Below are positions 26,825 to 36,230 of a stretch of 64,000 nucleotides of DNA, piece after piece. Every line of letters starts with the position of its first letter. The first letter of the stretch is position 1. A model generated the notes under the pieces. It saw nothing but the letters and a program-made list of their open reading frames with translations. It was not told where the DNA came from and did not search any database. The stretch comes from Sneathiella marina (GTDB taxonomy: Bacteria; Pseudomonadota; Alphaproteobacteria; Sneathiellales; Sneathiellaceae), in contig NZ_CP098747.1 of the NCBI RefSeq assembly GCF_023746535.1, positions 2,688,501 to 2,752,500 on the forward strand, in the 5' to 3' direction. Made by a program: the position numbers and the translations under genes.

Positions 26825-27217
26825 TTATACACCGGCAAACAGGAATGCTGACGCAAAGAAAAGCGCAAGATATGTCAGGATAAAAACACCGGCCAGATAC
26901 CATGTGAAGAAGAATTTCTCTTTAAAAAAAATACCCAGAAACAAAGCCAAAAAGAAAACCATATAAATTGGCAGGCTGTAGAGCGGAAAGATCAGGGCAG
27001 CAAAGGGCACGACACCAAGGCTCATCACGGAAAGCAGCAACGAATATAGAAGACGCGCCAGCACCATGCCCGGCCCCGCTTCTTCAGGTAAGGTAAAAAA
27101 GACAAAAGCCGTCTGCGCCAGGAAAATCACCATGAGCGCAATCAGAAACGCCTTCAAAATCTTTCCGATAACGTCCGGTGTGAAAATCTGGTTCAGATTT
27201 CGCAATCCGCTGGCCAT
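26825..27217 (-). CDS. Small integral membrane protein, unknown function
   Basis: A 130-aa protein with a short polar N-terminus (SGLRNLNQIFTPDVIG) and about four hydrophobic helices, rich in Phe and Leu; one basic-flanked loop (FFKEKFFFTW) lies near residue 100. No family recognised. It is framed by an argC relic on one side and argC (182 bp away) on the other, so it may have been inserted during the rearrangement that left the relic. Confidence 0.6.
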   Translation of the reverse strand: MASGLRNLNQIFTPDVIGKILKAFLIALMVIFLAQTAFVFFTLPEEAGPGMVLARLLYSLLLSVMSLGVVPFAALIFPLYSLPIYMVFFLALFLGIFFKEKFFFTWYLAGVFILTYLALFFASAFLFAGV

Positions 27218-27398
27218 CTCGCTTTTCCTGTCATTGCAATATGCCTAAAGGGAAATATGGGTTCCCCAATATTGCCAAACAACCCTAAAAAGAGGGTTAA
27301 AACCACCTTAGCGAGATGCCTAAAGGACAGAGAAGCTGCGTTTTCAGAAAAGCGGGAGGCCGGTTTGACGATACTAGGCGAAACAGCGAAACCCAGCC

Positions 27399-28343
27399 CT
27401 ACACGCGCGCGCCCAGCATCAAATCGAGGTTCTGTACCGCCGCGCCCGATGCGCCCTTGCCGAGATTATCGAACACCGCGGCGATCATCACCTGCTGCTT
27501 GGCCTCATCGCCGAACACATAGAGCTTGAGCTTGTCGCTGCCCGCCATCATGTCGCCGGGCAGGCGTTTGACGGTTTGCGCGTCGGATAAGGAGACCAGC
27601 TCGATCACCTCGCTGCCCGCATAAAAGGCCGCCAATGTATCATGGATATGGGCCACCGTCGGGGTGCCCGGCAGCCGCGCCAGATCCAGCGGGACCTGGG
27701 TAATCATGCCTTGCGGGAAATTGCCGACACTGGGGATAAAGACCGGTGGCTTGGCCAGCCCGCCATAAACCTGCATTTCCGCCAGATGCTTGTGCTGCAA
27801 CTGCAGCCCATACAGATGAAAGGCCGCGGGCGGGCTGTCATCGCCTGCCCCGCCGTCCGTATTTTCATACTCGGCAATCATCTGCTTGCCGCCGCCCGTA
27901 TAACCGGAGACGGCGCTGACCGCGACCGGGTAATCGGCGGGCACCATACCGGCGGCCACCAACGGGTTGAGCGCAACGATCACACCGGTGGGATAACAGC
28001 CCGGATTGCTGACCCGCGCCGCACCGGAAATCAAGTCCGCCTGCCCCGCTTTCAGCTCGGCCAGACCATAGACCCAGTCGGGATCGGTGCGGTGGGCGGT
28101 GCTGGTATCGATGATCCGCACGGAGTTGGCCCGCGCCAGCGAGACGGTCTCCTTCGCCGCCGCATCGGGCAGACAGAGGATCGACACATCGGCATCATTC
28201 AGCGCCTGTCCGCGCCGCACGGGATCCTTCTTCTCGGCCGCATCCAGCAGGATCAGCGAAATATCACCACGCGCCGCCAGCCGCTCCTGTATCTGCAACC
28301 CCGTCGTCCCCGCCGATCCATCAATAAAAATATGCGCCGTCAT
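27399..28343 (-). CDS. argC: N-acetyl-gamma-glutamyl-phosphate reductase (short type)
   Basis: NADPH-dependent reduction of N-acetylglutamyl phosphate to the semialdehyde in arginine synthesis. The 314-aa length fits the short class (about 310 aa) rather than the 340-aa class. Dinucleotide loop DGSAGTTG near residues 8-15, catalytic cysteine in SNPGCYPTG near 110-118, and the C-terminal GKGASGAAVQNL block. Monocistronic as far as I can see, with 300 bp of non-coding sequence upstream. Confidence 0.94.
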   Translation of the reverse strand: MTAHIFIDGSAGTTGLQIQERLAARGDISLILLDAAEKKDPVRRGQALNDADVSILCLPDAAAKETVSLARANSVRIIDTSTAHRTDPDWVYGLAELKAGQADLISGAARVSNPGCYPTGVIVALNPLVAAGMVPADYPVAVSAVSGYTGGGKQMIAEYENTDGGAGDDSPPAAFHLYGLQLQHKHLAEMQVYGGLAKPPVFIPSVGNFPQGMITQVPLDLARLPGTPTVAHIHDTLAAFYAGSEVIELVSLSDAQTVKRLPGDMMAGSDKLKLYVFGDEAKQQVMIAAVFDNLGKGASGAAVQNLDLMLGARV

Positions 28344-28644
28344 CGCCTTGTCCCGTCAAAAAATACAGCTGCTCTTATACGCCGTATAACATGCTCTTTG
28401 CAACGCGCCATGTATCTCCTTTAAATGTCGTTACCTGGAACCCGACGCAATCTGAACGTTTCAGCGTCCCGATCAGTCCTGGCAATTCGGGGAAAAACAG
28501 TCTTTCGCAGCCAGTGTTCGGCATTAGTGGCTTTGACCTGACACAGATGCTCAAATAAGTTGTAAATTCAAATTTCCTTATGTAGTTTTATCTATACAGA
28601 AAACCTTATGAGCAGAAAATTCGCAGACAGGCACCTGAAACACC
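28344..28644. other. Intergenic region upstream of argC and the membrane gene at 28645
   Basis: About 300 bp between divergent genes. It becomes AT-rich towards 28645. I see no gene, strong hairpin or recognisable operator. Confidence 0.35.
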
Positions 28645-29169
28645 ATGGCTGAAAATGGAAATAACCCCTGGCCGTCTCTCGTCGTTTTTATTTTTACGAT
28701 TCTTGAAATTCTTTTTCTTGCAGCAACAACCGTGTCGTTTCTTAACTTGAAACCCTATATTTTGTCTTATAATCCGCCGGATTTTCTGATTTCGTCCCTT
28801 GGTGTCGCAAAATTCATACTTTTGTCCCTTGAATCTGTTTTTGTCGTTTTCAGCCTGATTGTTTCCAGTTTGCTAATCCTTCTTAAGAAGGCGGACGATA
28901 TCGGCACCAGCTGGAACCTTTTCAAAGGTTTCTGCAGTGAGATGCTATGTTCATTTTTGTTTATGGTGCTGATGTTTGCGGTCACAATTGCCATAGGCTT
29001 TTTTCAGGATTCTTTTAACGAGGACGTTGTTCCGATTGAAATAGACCTTATATATTATGTGTCTGTTATAGCGTTTTATGTTATGCTGGCAATGTTTGTT
29101 GCCCTGCTCACCGTTTCAATGTTCAGTACAGCAAATGCCCGGTTTATTATGCTGAGAAAAGGGCGGTAA
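28645..29169 (+). CDS. Integral membrane protein, unknown function
   Basis: A 174-aa protein with four predicted helices (about 10-32, 48-77, 98-118 and 135-160) and short polar loops; both ends appear cytoplasmic. No family recognised. The coding sequence is AT-rich compared with flanking genes. It is followed after 10 bp by a 77-aa gene with a strong ribosome-binding site, so the two probably form an operon. Confidence 0.65.
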   Translation: MAENGNNPWPSLVVFIFTILEILFLAATTVSFLNLKPYILSYNPPDFLISSLGVAKFILLSLESVFVVFSLIVSSLLILLKKADDIGTSWNLFKGFCSEMLCSFLFMVLMFAVTIAIGFFQDSFNEDVVPIEIDLIYYVSVIAFYVMLAMFVALLTVSMFSTANARFIMLRKGR

Positions 29170-29179
29170 GGAGTTTTAA

Positions 29180-29413
29180 ATGTCAGTTGAAAAGAAACAA
29201 TCCGGCGTCGAAACACCCGATATCCTGACGGTAACACCGAGTGAGGAAGTGCATTTCATTGCCCAGGCGGCCGTTGCGCCCATAACCGTGATGGTTCGAA
29301 TGCTCCGGGATAATAAGTCCTTTGGAACATCCCTGATGCAGACCCTGGATCGTAACTCCTATGTCAAGAACAGACGGCTGAAACAAAAAGGCGAGCAGGT
29401 AACTACCCTTTAG
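29180..29413 (+). CDS. Small soluble protein, unknown function
   Basis: A 77-aa protein with no membrane segment: an acidic/polar N-terminal third, a helical middle (VHFIAQAAVAPITVMVRML) and a basic tail (KNRRLKQKG). AAGGAG sits 6 nt before the ATG, which is why I accept this small gene. It starts 10 bp after the four-helix membrane protein and may act with it. Function unknown. Confidence 0.6.
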   Translation: MSVEKKQSGVETPDILTVTPSEEVHFIAQAAVAPITVMVRMLRDNKSFGTSLMQTLDRNSYVKNRRLKQKGEQVTTL

Positions 29414-29460
29414 TTTTTGGATGAACATCACCCTATAAATAATTCATATAACGGTGTCGG

Positions 29461-30264
29461 CTACCGCTCCGCCAACGCTTCTTTAAAAAACGCAATGGCA
29501 ATTTCAATGCTGCCAAAAGCCGCGAGGTTGTTATGGCCGGCGCCGTCGATGGCGAGGAATTTGGTGCCCTTTGGGGCCAGCTCGGCGAGGCGTTTGCCGA
29601 GCTTGAACGGGATAACCCGGTCGGCGGTGCCATGGATGATCTGGATCGGTGCGGTGATCTGGCCGATCAGCTGGTCGGAATGGAACGGATGCTTGAGCAG
29701 GCCATCCAGCGGCACCCAGCCCATGCGATAGCGTGCCACATCAAGGATCGAGGTGAAGGGCGCCTCCAGCGCCACGGCGAAGACCGGGCGCTGCACCGCC
29801 ACCGGCACGGCGACACCGGTGCCCAGCGAATGGGCGTAGAGGCCGATGGGCTGATCCGATTGGCGGCGCACATGATCGTAGGAGGCGAGACCATCCCTGA
29901 TCAGGCCAGCTTCGGTGGGGCTGCCCGTACTGCCGCCATAACCGCGATATTCCACCAACAAAACGCCAAAGCCGGCGGCCGCCAGTTTCTCCCCCTTGCT
30001 GATCTGGTAAAAGGCGGCGTCTGCATTGCCGTGAAAGACGAGGATCGTCGCCTCCCCGGTCTCCGCCCGATGTTCATAGGCGCGTAAAGTCTCCCCGTCT
30101 TCGGTGGTGATCCTGACTGCGTCAAAATCCCCTTGCGGGCCAGCCGGCGGCACCAGATCCGGCGCCGGAAAAATCATTTTCGCCTGCAGGAAATACATGG
30201 CGGCGAACGGCAGGATGCCGAAAATCACGACAATTACGGCCAGAAATTTGGTGGCGCGGATCAT
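29461..30264 (-). CDS. Membrane-anchored alpha/beta hydrolase (Bem46/ABHD13-like)
   Basis: A 267-aa protein with an N-terminal membrane anchor (residues about 7-28), then an alpha/beta hydrolase domain: FHGNADAAFYQ oxyanion segment, nucleophile elbow LYAHSLGTGVAV with Ser, acid loop IIHGTADRVIP and catalytic histidine in DGAGHNNL. This is the arrangement of Bem46-like serine hydrolases; substrate unknown. Its start is 10 bp after the HEPN gene stop on the same strand, so it could be read through from that operon. Confidence 0.85.
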   Translation of the reverse strand: MIRATKFLAVIVVIFGILPFAAMYFLQAKMIFPAPDLVPPAGPQGDFDAVRITTEDGETLRAYEHRAETGEATILVFHGNADAAFYQISKGEKLAAAGFGVLLVEYRGYGGSTGSPTEAGLIRDGLASYDHVRRQSDQPIGLYAHSLGTGVAVPVAVQRPVFAVALEAPFTSILDVARYRMGWVPLDGLLKHPFHSDQLIGQITAPIQIIHGTADRVIPFKLGKRLAELAPKGTKFLAIDGAGHNNLAAFGSIEIAIAFFKEALAER

Positions 30265-30274
30265 GACAATGGAC

Positions 30275-30853
30275 TCATTCCATTAGTCTAAACCAGTCTT
30301 TGACCGTTAGCCTCAATCGAACAATTTCATCCTCTGCCAAAGGGCTACAATGTGCTATCGGGCCTCTTAATAAATTCAAACTATGCATTACACGGTTAAA
30401 TCCCTTTTGACTATTAAAGAGATCACCGAATTGATCCCAATTTTTCCTAACTATTTCTCCTAGTTCACCGAAAGTAGTGTAATCAAGTTCATCGTCTGAT
30501 CTTTGCGTGAAAGCTGATTCAATTTCTCGTTGGATATTTTCTTTCACGTTATTTTTAATTGGGTCAGGAATATCCGTCTTGTCCCACCAGTTTTCACCTA
30601 TCTCAGATTTCATCTTTTCCTTAACAAGGTTTCTTATTGAGAGCTCGAGGCAATAGAAAAGCTCGTAGTGGACTGCCATTTCACGAGCCTCTGACCGAAT
30701 AGCGTGCTGAAACTGTGGATAATACTCTTCATCTTTATCTTTTTCGGAATCAAAATTCCTACCAAGGTCAATTTTGAGCTGGCTCTCGATAACATCTAGA
30801 TCGCTTTCAGCCATCTGGTTAGACATAACGAATAATTTGATATTTTCTTCCAT
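30275..30853 (-). CDS. Swt1-like HEPN domain protein
   Basis: A 192-aa all-helical, acidic protein. The C-terminal third (NRVMHSLNLLRGPIAH and following) matches the Swt1-type HEPN pattern, with the R-x4-H motif as RGPIAH near residues 164-169. HEPN domains with this motif are often RNases in defence and toxin systems. The residue after Arg is Gly, not the more common Asn/Asp, so activity is uncertain. Its ATG lies 1 nt after the DUF5343 stop, indicating coupling. AT-rich relative to its neighbours. Confidence 0.72.
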   Translation of the reverse strand: MEENIKLFVMSNQMAESDLDVIESQLKIDLGRNFDSEKDKDEEYYPQFQHAIRSEAREMAVHYELFYCLELSIRNLVKEKMKSEIGENWWDKTDIPDPIKNNVKENIQREIESAFTQRSDDELDYTTFGELGEIVRKNWDQFGDLFNSQKGFNRVMHSLNLLRGPIAHCSPLAEDEIVRLRLTVKDWFRLME

Positions 30854-30854
30854 G

Positions 30855-31487
30855 TTATTTCTTTAAAAGGTTTTCTCGAAGGCTCTTAAAAATTGCATTA
30901 AATACTGCAACGTCATCCGTCTTAGGAAGAACCAGGTTAATTGTGTAAGAAAGATTAAGTTTTAGATCTTCCGCATCTACTACTTCACCACCTAATGGAT
31001 TGTTTATGTTTCCTTTTGGATCATCCAACTGATCGCTTTTTGCAGGTGACGCTTTAAAGTCAGCGAAAGTCTTTAGCGCTTCATAAGTTCCACAAATTGC
31101 TCCTATTGTTTTGTTACCTTTTTCCAAGCCAGTCATTTCCATAATCAAGCCTGTAAGATCGTTCTTGCTTAAGCTGTGTGCATACTCATTCCTCAAATAA
31201 ACATCCGCATAGGCAGTTTTTATTGCCTCCGCCATCGCTGCCTTTGAAACAGAATCATTTGTATTTCTAAACTGCTTATAACGGTCAGTTGGTGTGCCAT
31301 CGCTAGCGAGTAGCCCAAGTTTTTTAGCCAAGGGAATAAATGCTTTAGATCCACCGCCGGGAAACCCCAGTTCCGTTGCCAAAAAGTCTTGAGTAAATCT
31401 CTCGGGAGTAGCCGCCACTTTAATTTTGTCTAATATTTTTGCAATCACTCCAGTCGCATTTACAAATGCTGGATAATTTTTTGCCAT
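30855..31487 (-). CDS. DUF5343 domain protein
   Basis: A 210-aa protein. Residues 1-145 match DUF5343: MAKNYPAFVNATGVIAKIL, TPERFTQDFLATELGF, KAFIPLAKKLGLL, GTPTDRYKQFRN, and AIKTAYADVY. The last 45 residues (LNLSYTINLVLPKTDDVAVF and following) form a separate strand-rich module common at the end of such proteins. The first part has the feel of winged-helix repeats, suggesting nucleic-acid binding (inference). GAAGGG lies about 8 nt before the ATG. It is first in a coupled pair with the HEPN gene. Confidence 0.75.
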   Translation of the reverse strand: MAKNYPAFVNATGVIAKILDKIKVAATPERFTQDFLATELGFPGGGSKAFIPLAKKLGLLASDGTPTDRYKQFRNTNDSVSKAAMAEAIKTAYADVYLRNEYAHSLSKNDLTGLIMEMTGLEKGNKTIGAICGTYEALKTFADFKASPAKSDQLDDPKGNINNPLGGEVVDAEDLKLNLSYTINLVLPKTDDVAVFNAIFKSLRENLLKK

Positions 31488-31543
31488 TATCTAACCCTTC
31501 TTCAAAAGCAATAGGCTTCCAAACAATTACACATATAGAGCCT

Positions 31544-31602
31544 ATATTAGCAATCAAAACATCTTTATACAACTTTTACTACAATGCCGAGCTTGCTAAT
31601 AT
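31544..31602 (-). promoter_or_regulatory. Predicted promoter and 10-bp inverted repeat upstream of the DUF5343-HEPN pair
   Basis: On the minus strand, TTGTAT (31567-31572) and TAATAT (31544-31549) are separated by 17 bp, a standard sigma-70 layout, 57 bp from the DUF5343 ATG. A perfect inverted repeat, ATATTAGCAA (31544-31553) and TTGCTAATAT (31593-31602), has one arm on the -10 box and the other upstream of the -35. This would suit autorepression; the binding protein is not known. Confidence 0.45.
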
Positions 31603-31689
31603 TTTGATACTAAAAGAAGTACTTCCGTCCTATAGAAATTTTTAGGTCATTCTCTGCAAATATTGTCTTAGTTGACAAAGATAGACGCT

Positions 31690-32484
31690 CTACCGCCCGC
31701 GAAATTCCGGGTCGCGTTTTTCGAGGAAGGCGGTGATGCCTTCCATATAATCCTCCGACGCGGTGGCCAGCGCATATTGATCGATATCCATATAGCTGGT
31801 GGCGTGGTTGAGGGCGTTGGCGGCGACGCTGGCGCCCTGCTTGATCATGCGCACGGGCAGCGGCGGTCGGGCGGCGATTTTGGCGGCAAAGTCCCGGGCC
31901 AGATCCAGCGTCTTGCCATCCTCGGTCACTTCCTCCACCAGGCGCCATTTCTCGGCCGTGGCGGCGGAGATGATCTCGGCGATAATGCAGAGCTGCTTGG
32001 TGCGGGCCGGGCCCATCAGGTTGACCATGCGCGGGATGGACTGCCAGCTCATATTCATGCCGTTGCGGATTTCCGGCACGTAGAATTGCGCGGATTTTCC
32101 CGCGATGCGCATATCCAGCGCGGCGATCAGGGCGACGCCGCCGCCGATGCAATAGCCTTCCACGGCGGCGATGGTCATGGGTTGCAAGTCTTCCCAGGCC
32201 TTGCACATTTTCGGGCCGACCGACAGCATCTCGCGCTTGTCCATCAGGCCCGCCTCCAGCCGTTCCTTCAGCGCGGCGTCCTTCAAATCGAAGCCGACGG
32301 TGAAATTTTTGGCGTTGCCGGTGAGGATGATGGCGTTGGTTTCGGTGTCGCCTTCAAAATCGCGGGCGACGAAAAGCAGTTCCTTCATCAGCTCCACGGA
32401 CATGGCATTGACCGCATTGCCGCGATCAAAGCGGACGATGGCGACGCGGTCCTTCTTTTCAACAGATACATACTTGTAGGTCAT
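31690..32484 (-). CDS. Enoyl-CoA hydratase family protein
   Basis: A 264-aa crotonase-fold protein. Oxyanion segments FTVGFDLKD (near 60-68) and EGYCIGGGVALIAALD (near 109-124); the second catalytic glutamate is in VPEIRNG. The position of the first catalytic Glu is Ala (GGGVAL), so it may not be a standard hydratase. GAGGG lies 6 nt before the ATG. It lies near a valine-type dehydrogenase and HIBCH-type hydrolase but is separated from them by a plus-strand DUF1330 gene. Confidence 0.87.
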   Translation of the reverse strand: MTYKYVSVEKKDRVAIVRFDRGNAVNAMSVELMKELLFVARDFEGDTETNAIILTGNAKNFTVGFDLKDAALKERLEAGLMDKREMLSVGPKMCKAWEDLQPMTIAAVEGYCIGGGVALIAALDMRIAGKSAQFYVPEIRNGMNMSWQSIPRMVNLMGPARTKQLCIIAEIISAATAEKWRLVEEVTEDGKTLDLARDFAAKIAARPPLPVRMIKQGASVAANALNHATSYMDIDQYALATASEDYMEGITAFLEKRDPEFRGR

Positions 32485-32546
32485 GAGGTTCCCTCTTATA
32501 TTTTTATTATTCTGTTCCCGATCATTTCCCCAAAAAAGGAAGAAAA

Positions 32547-32843
32547 ATGCCCGCTTATATCATCGCCCGGATCAATGTCACCGACCCGGAGCAATATGAA
32601 GTGTATAAATCTCTGGCACCGGTTGCCATCAAAAAATACGGCGGACAATACCTGACCCGTGGCGGTGCCATGGAAACGCTGGAGGGCGCGGCGGAAACCA
32701 GCCGCGTGGTGATCCTGCAATTCCCCGATATGGAGGCCGCCCGTGGTTTCTATAACAGTCCTGAATATGGCAAGGCCAAGGACGCCCGGGAAAATGCGGC
32801 CAACGGTACCTTTACATTGCTCGAAGGATATGTCCCGGCGTAA
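32547..32843 (+). CDS. DUF1330 family protein
   Basis: A 98-aa dimeric alpha/beta-barrel-type protein (ferredoxin-like fold). It shows the family's start MPAYIIARINVTDPEQY, the GG-x-Y-L-x-R-G-G block (GGQYLTRGG), and the FPDMEAARGFYNSPEY motif. Function unknown. GGAAGAAAA precedes the ATG. It interrupts the minus-strand acyl-CoA genes and converges on the HIBCH-type gene with a 3-bp gap. Confidence 0.9.
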   Translation: MPAYIIARINVTDPEQYEVYKSLAPVAIKKYGGQYLTRGGAMETLEGAAETSRVVILQFPDMEAARGFYNSPEYGKAKDARENAANGTFTLLEGYVPA

Positions 32844-32846
32844 AGC

Positions 32847-33902
32847 CTAGTACAAGTCGCCATCGTCCAGCGGGGCGAAATAAGCCTGCACATCGGCGTC
32901 GCTGACCCCTTCCAGGGTTGGCGGCTGCCATTTCGGTGCCCGGTCCTTGTCGACCACGGCGGCGCGGGTGCCCTCATAGAAATCAACCCCCTGAATGATG
33001 CGGTTGACCATGCGGAACTCCATGCGCATGCAGTCGTCAAATTCCATTGACGCACCGCGGCGCAGCTCCTCGAACGAGACTTTCATGCTGGTCGGCGACT
33101 TGGTCAGCAGCATATCGGCGGTTTTCAGGCACCAGTCATCGCCATCCTCCTGCAGGCTCCTGATGATTTCCTCGACCGAGAACTGGCCGAAATGATGATC
33201 GATCTGTTTCAGGCGGTCGATGATCGGGGCATCGCCGGGATGATCGGAAAACCGGCCGATGATCACATCAATCTCATGATGGATATTATCCGTATAGTCG
33301 GCGGCAACCAGCGCCGCCTCCAGACTTTTAAGCTTTTCCGACGGCACATGGGAATTGGAAATGCCGAGAAAGACGGCGTCGTCCGCTTTCAGCCGGGCCC
33401 CAGTCAGGCCCACATACATGCCCGTCTCACCGGGGCAGCGCGGCAGAAAATACGATCCGCCCACATCGGGAAACAGGCCAATGCCCGATTCCGGCATGGC
33501 AAACAGGGTCCGTTCCGTGGCGACGCGATGGCTGCCATGTACCGAGACGCCAACCCCGCCGCCCATGACAATGCCATCGATAAAGGAGATATAGGGCTTA
33601 TGGAAATGCTTGATACGGGCGTTGAGCAGATACTCATCGCGGTAGAAATGATAGGGATAGTCGGCGCCTTTGCGGCCCTCTTCATACAGCTTGATGATAT
33701 CACCGCCGGCACAAAAGGCACGATCCCCCGCCCCTTCCACCAGCACCAGCTTGACGGTCGGATCTGTATCCCATTCCGCCAGCTTGGCATCCAGCGCCAG
33801 ACACATTTCATGGGTCAGCGCGTTCAGCGCGTGTGGCCGGTTCAACGTGACCATGCCCACGGATCCTTGCAGGCGGAAAATAATTTCGTCTTGTTCGGTC
33901 AT
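32847..33902 (-). CDS. 3-hydroxyisobutyryl-CoA hydrolase-type enzyme
   Basis: Hydrolyses 3-hydroxyisobutyryl-CoA in valine degradation. The 351-aa protein is longer than simple hydratases and carries the HIBCH patterns: FCAGGDIIKLYEEG (near 61-74), VMGGGVGVSVHGSHRVA (near 112-128) and MPESGIGLFPDVGGSYFLPR (near 138-157). It follows the acyl-CoA dehydrogenase after 2 bp on the same strand, which supports the valine assignment. Confidence 0.9.
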   Translation of the reverse strand: MTEQDEIIFRLQGSVGMVTLNRPHALNALTHEMCLALDAKLAEWDTDPTVKLVLVEGAGDRAFCAGGDIIKLYEEGRKGADYPYHFYRDEYLLNARIKHFHKPYISFIDGIVMGGGVGVSVHGSHRVATERTLFAMPESGIGLFPDVGGSYFLPRCPGETGMYVGLTGARLKADDAVFLGISNSHVPSEKLKSLEAALVAADYTDNIHHEIDVIIGRFSDHPGDAPIIDRLKQIDHHFGQFSVEEIIRSLQEDGDDWCLKTADMLLTKSPTSMKVSFEELRRGASMEFDDCMRMEFRMVNRIIQGVDFYEGTRAAVVDKDRAPKWQPPTLEGVSDADVQAYFAPLDDGDLY

Positions 33903-33904
33903 GA

Positions 33905-35056
33905 TCAGCCCTTGCCCTGTCCGTCTTTCAGTTTGCGGGCGATGACCACCCGCATAATCTCGTTGGTGCCTTCGAGGATCTGGTGCACCCGCGTGTCGCG
34001 GACAAACCGTTCCATGGGGAAATCCCGCAAGAAACCGTAGCCGCCATGCAGCTGCAGCGCATCATTGCAGATATCAAAGCCGGCGTCGGTGGCATAGCGC
34101 TTGGCCATGGCACAATAGAGCGTGGCTTCCGGGTCCTTCGCATCGAGCTTGGCCGCCGCCTGGCGGATCATCAGGCGCGCCGCCTCCAGCTCCGTCGCCA
34201 TGTCGGCAAGCTTGAACTGCACCGCCTGGAACTCTCCCACCGGTTTGCCGAACTGCTTGCGTTCCGCCGTATAATTCTGGGCACTTTCAAGGCAGGCACG
34301 CGCCGCGCCGATGGAACAGGCTCCGATATTAAGCCGTCCGCCGTCCAGTCCCTGCATGGCGATTTTGAACCCCTCGCCTTCCGCCCCCACCAGATTCTCA
34401 ACGGGAACCCGGCAATCATCGAACTGGACCTGGGCCGTTGGTTGGGAATTCCAGCCCATTTTCCGCTCCTGCGCCCCGAAACTGAGACCTGGCGCATCGG
34501 CAGGTACGGCTATGCAGCTGATCCCGCCCGGCCCGTCGTCACCGGTCCGCACCATGGTCACATAGACATCACTATGGCCACCACCGGAAATAAACGCCTT
34601 GGCGCCGTTGAGGATATAATGATCGCCGTCGCGCACGGCCCTGGTCCTGAGCGCCGCCGCATCGGAACCGGAGCCCGGCTCCGTCAGGCAATAGCTGGCG
34701 ACATAGTCCATGGAGGTCAGTTTGGGGACGAATTTTGCCCGGACTATATTGGATCCAAACCGGTCAATCATCCAGCTCGCCATATTATGGATGGAGATAA
34801 AGGCCGCCGTTGATGTGCAGCCCGCGGCCAGCTCTTCAAAGATAATGGCCGAGTCCAGCCGGCCCAGCGCCGATCCGCCATGCTCCTCCCCCACATAAAT
34901 GCCGCCAAAACCCAGTGCTGCGGCCTGCCGCATTTCATCAATGGGAAAGATTTTTTCCTCGTCCCATTTTTCCGCGTTGGGGGCGAAAACATCTGTTGAG
35001 AAGGCGCGCGCCATGTCGCGAAACGCAGCCTGATCCTCGGTAAGATTAAAATCCAT
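33905..35056 (-). CDS. Acyl-CoA dehydrogenase, isobutyryl-CoA type
   Basis: FAD enzyme that would oxidise isobutyryl-CoA to methacrylyl-CoA. The 383-aa protein has the acyl-CoA dehydrogenase order of domains: helical N-domain, beta domain with CLTEPGSGSDAAAL and FISGGGHSDVYVTMVR, helical C-domain with RKQFGKPVGEFQAVQFKLAD and HGGYGFLRDFPMER. The catalytic glutamate is in LEGTNEIMRVVIAR. The SGGG-H-SDVY segment and the pairing with HIBCH point to the branched-chain type. Exact substrate is inference. Confidence 0.9.
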   Translation of the reverse strand: MDFNLTEDQAAFRDMARAFSTDVFAPNAEKWDEEKIFPIDEMRQAAALGFGGIYVGEEHGGSALGRLDSAIIFEELAAGCTSTAAFISIHNMASWMIDRFGSNIVRAKFVPKLTSMDYVASYCLTEPGSGSDAAALRTRAVRDGDHYILNGAKAFISGGGHSDVYVTMVRTGDDGPGGISCIAVPADAPGLSFGAQERKMGWNSQPTAQVQFDDCRVPVENLVGAEGEGFKIAMQGLDGGRLNIGACSIGAARACLESAQNYTAERKQFGKPVGEFQAVQFKLADMATELEAARLMIRQAAAKLDAKDPEATLYCAMAKRYATDAGFDICNDALQLHGGYGFLRDFPMERFVRDTRVHQILEGTNEIMRVVIARKLKDGQGKG

Positions 35057-35090
35057 GTCGGTACGCCTTTTATCAACCCTTTCCCTTTGA

Positions 35091-36224
<1,134 letters not shown>

Positions 36225-36230
36225 AGCGGA

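Noticed and set aside
27240-27326. Direct repeat ATGCCTAAAGG upstream of the small membrane gene
   Set aside because: An 11-base repeat 75 bp apart with no flanking similarity is not strong enough to call.
30275-31487. Classical HEPN-MNT toxin-antitoxin pair
   Set aside because: The partner has no nucleotidyltransferase GS-x10-D-x-D motif; it is DUF5343, so the pair is listed separately as an undefined module.
31672-32655. Long plus-strand frame opposite the enoyl-CoA hydratase gene (327 codons)
   Set aside because: Same antisense effect; crotonase motifs are clear on the minus strand.
33192-34040. Plus-strand frame opposite the HIBCH and acyl-CoA dehydrogenase genes
   Set aside because: Crosses two well-supported minus-strand genes and has no motif.
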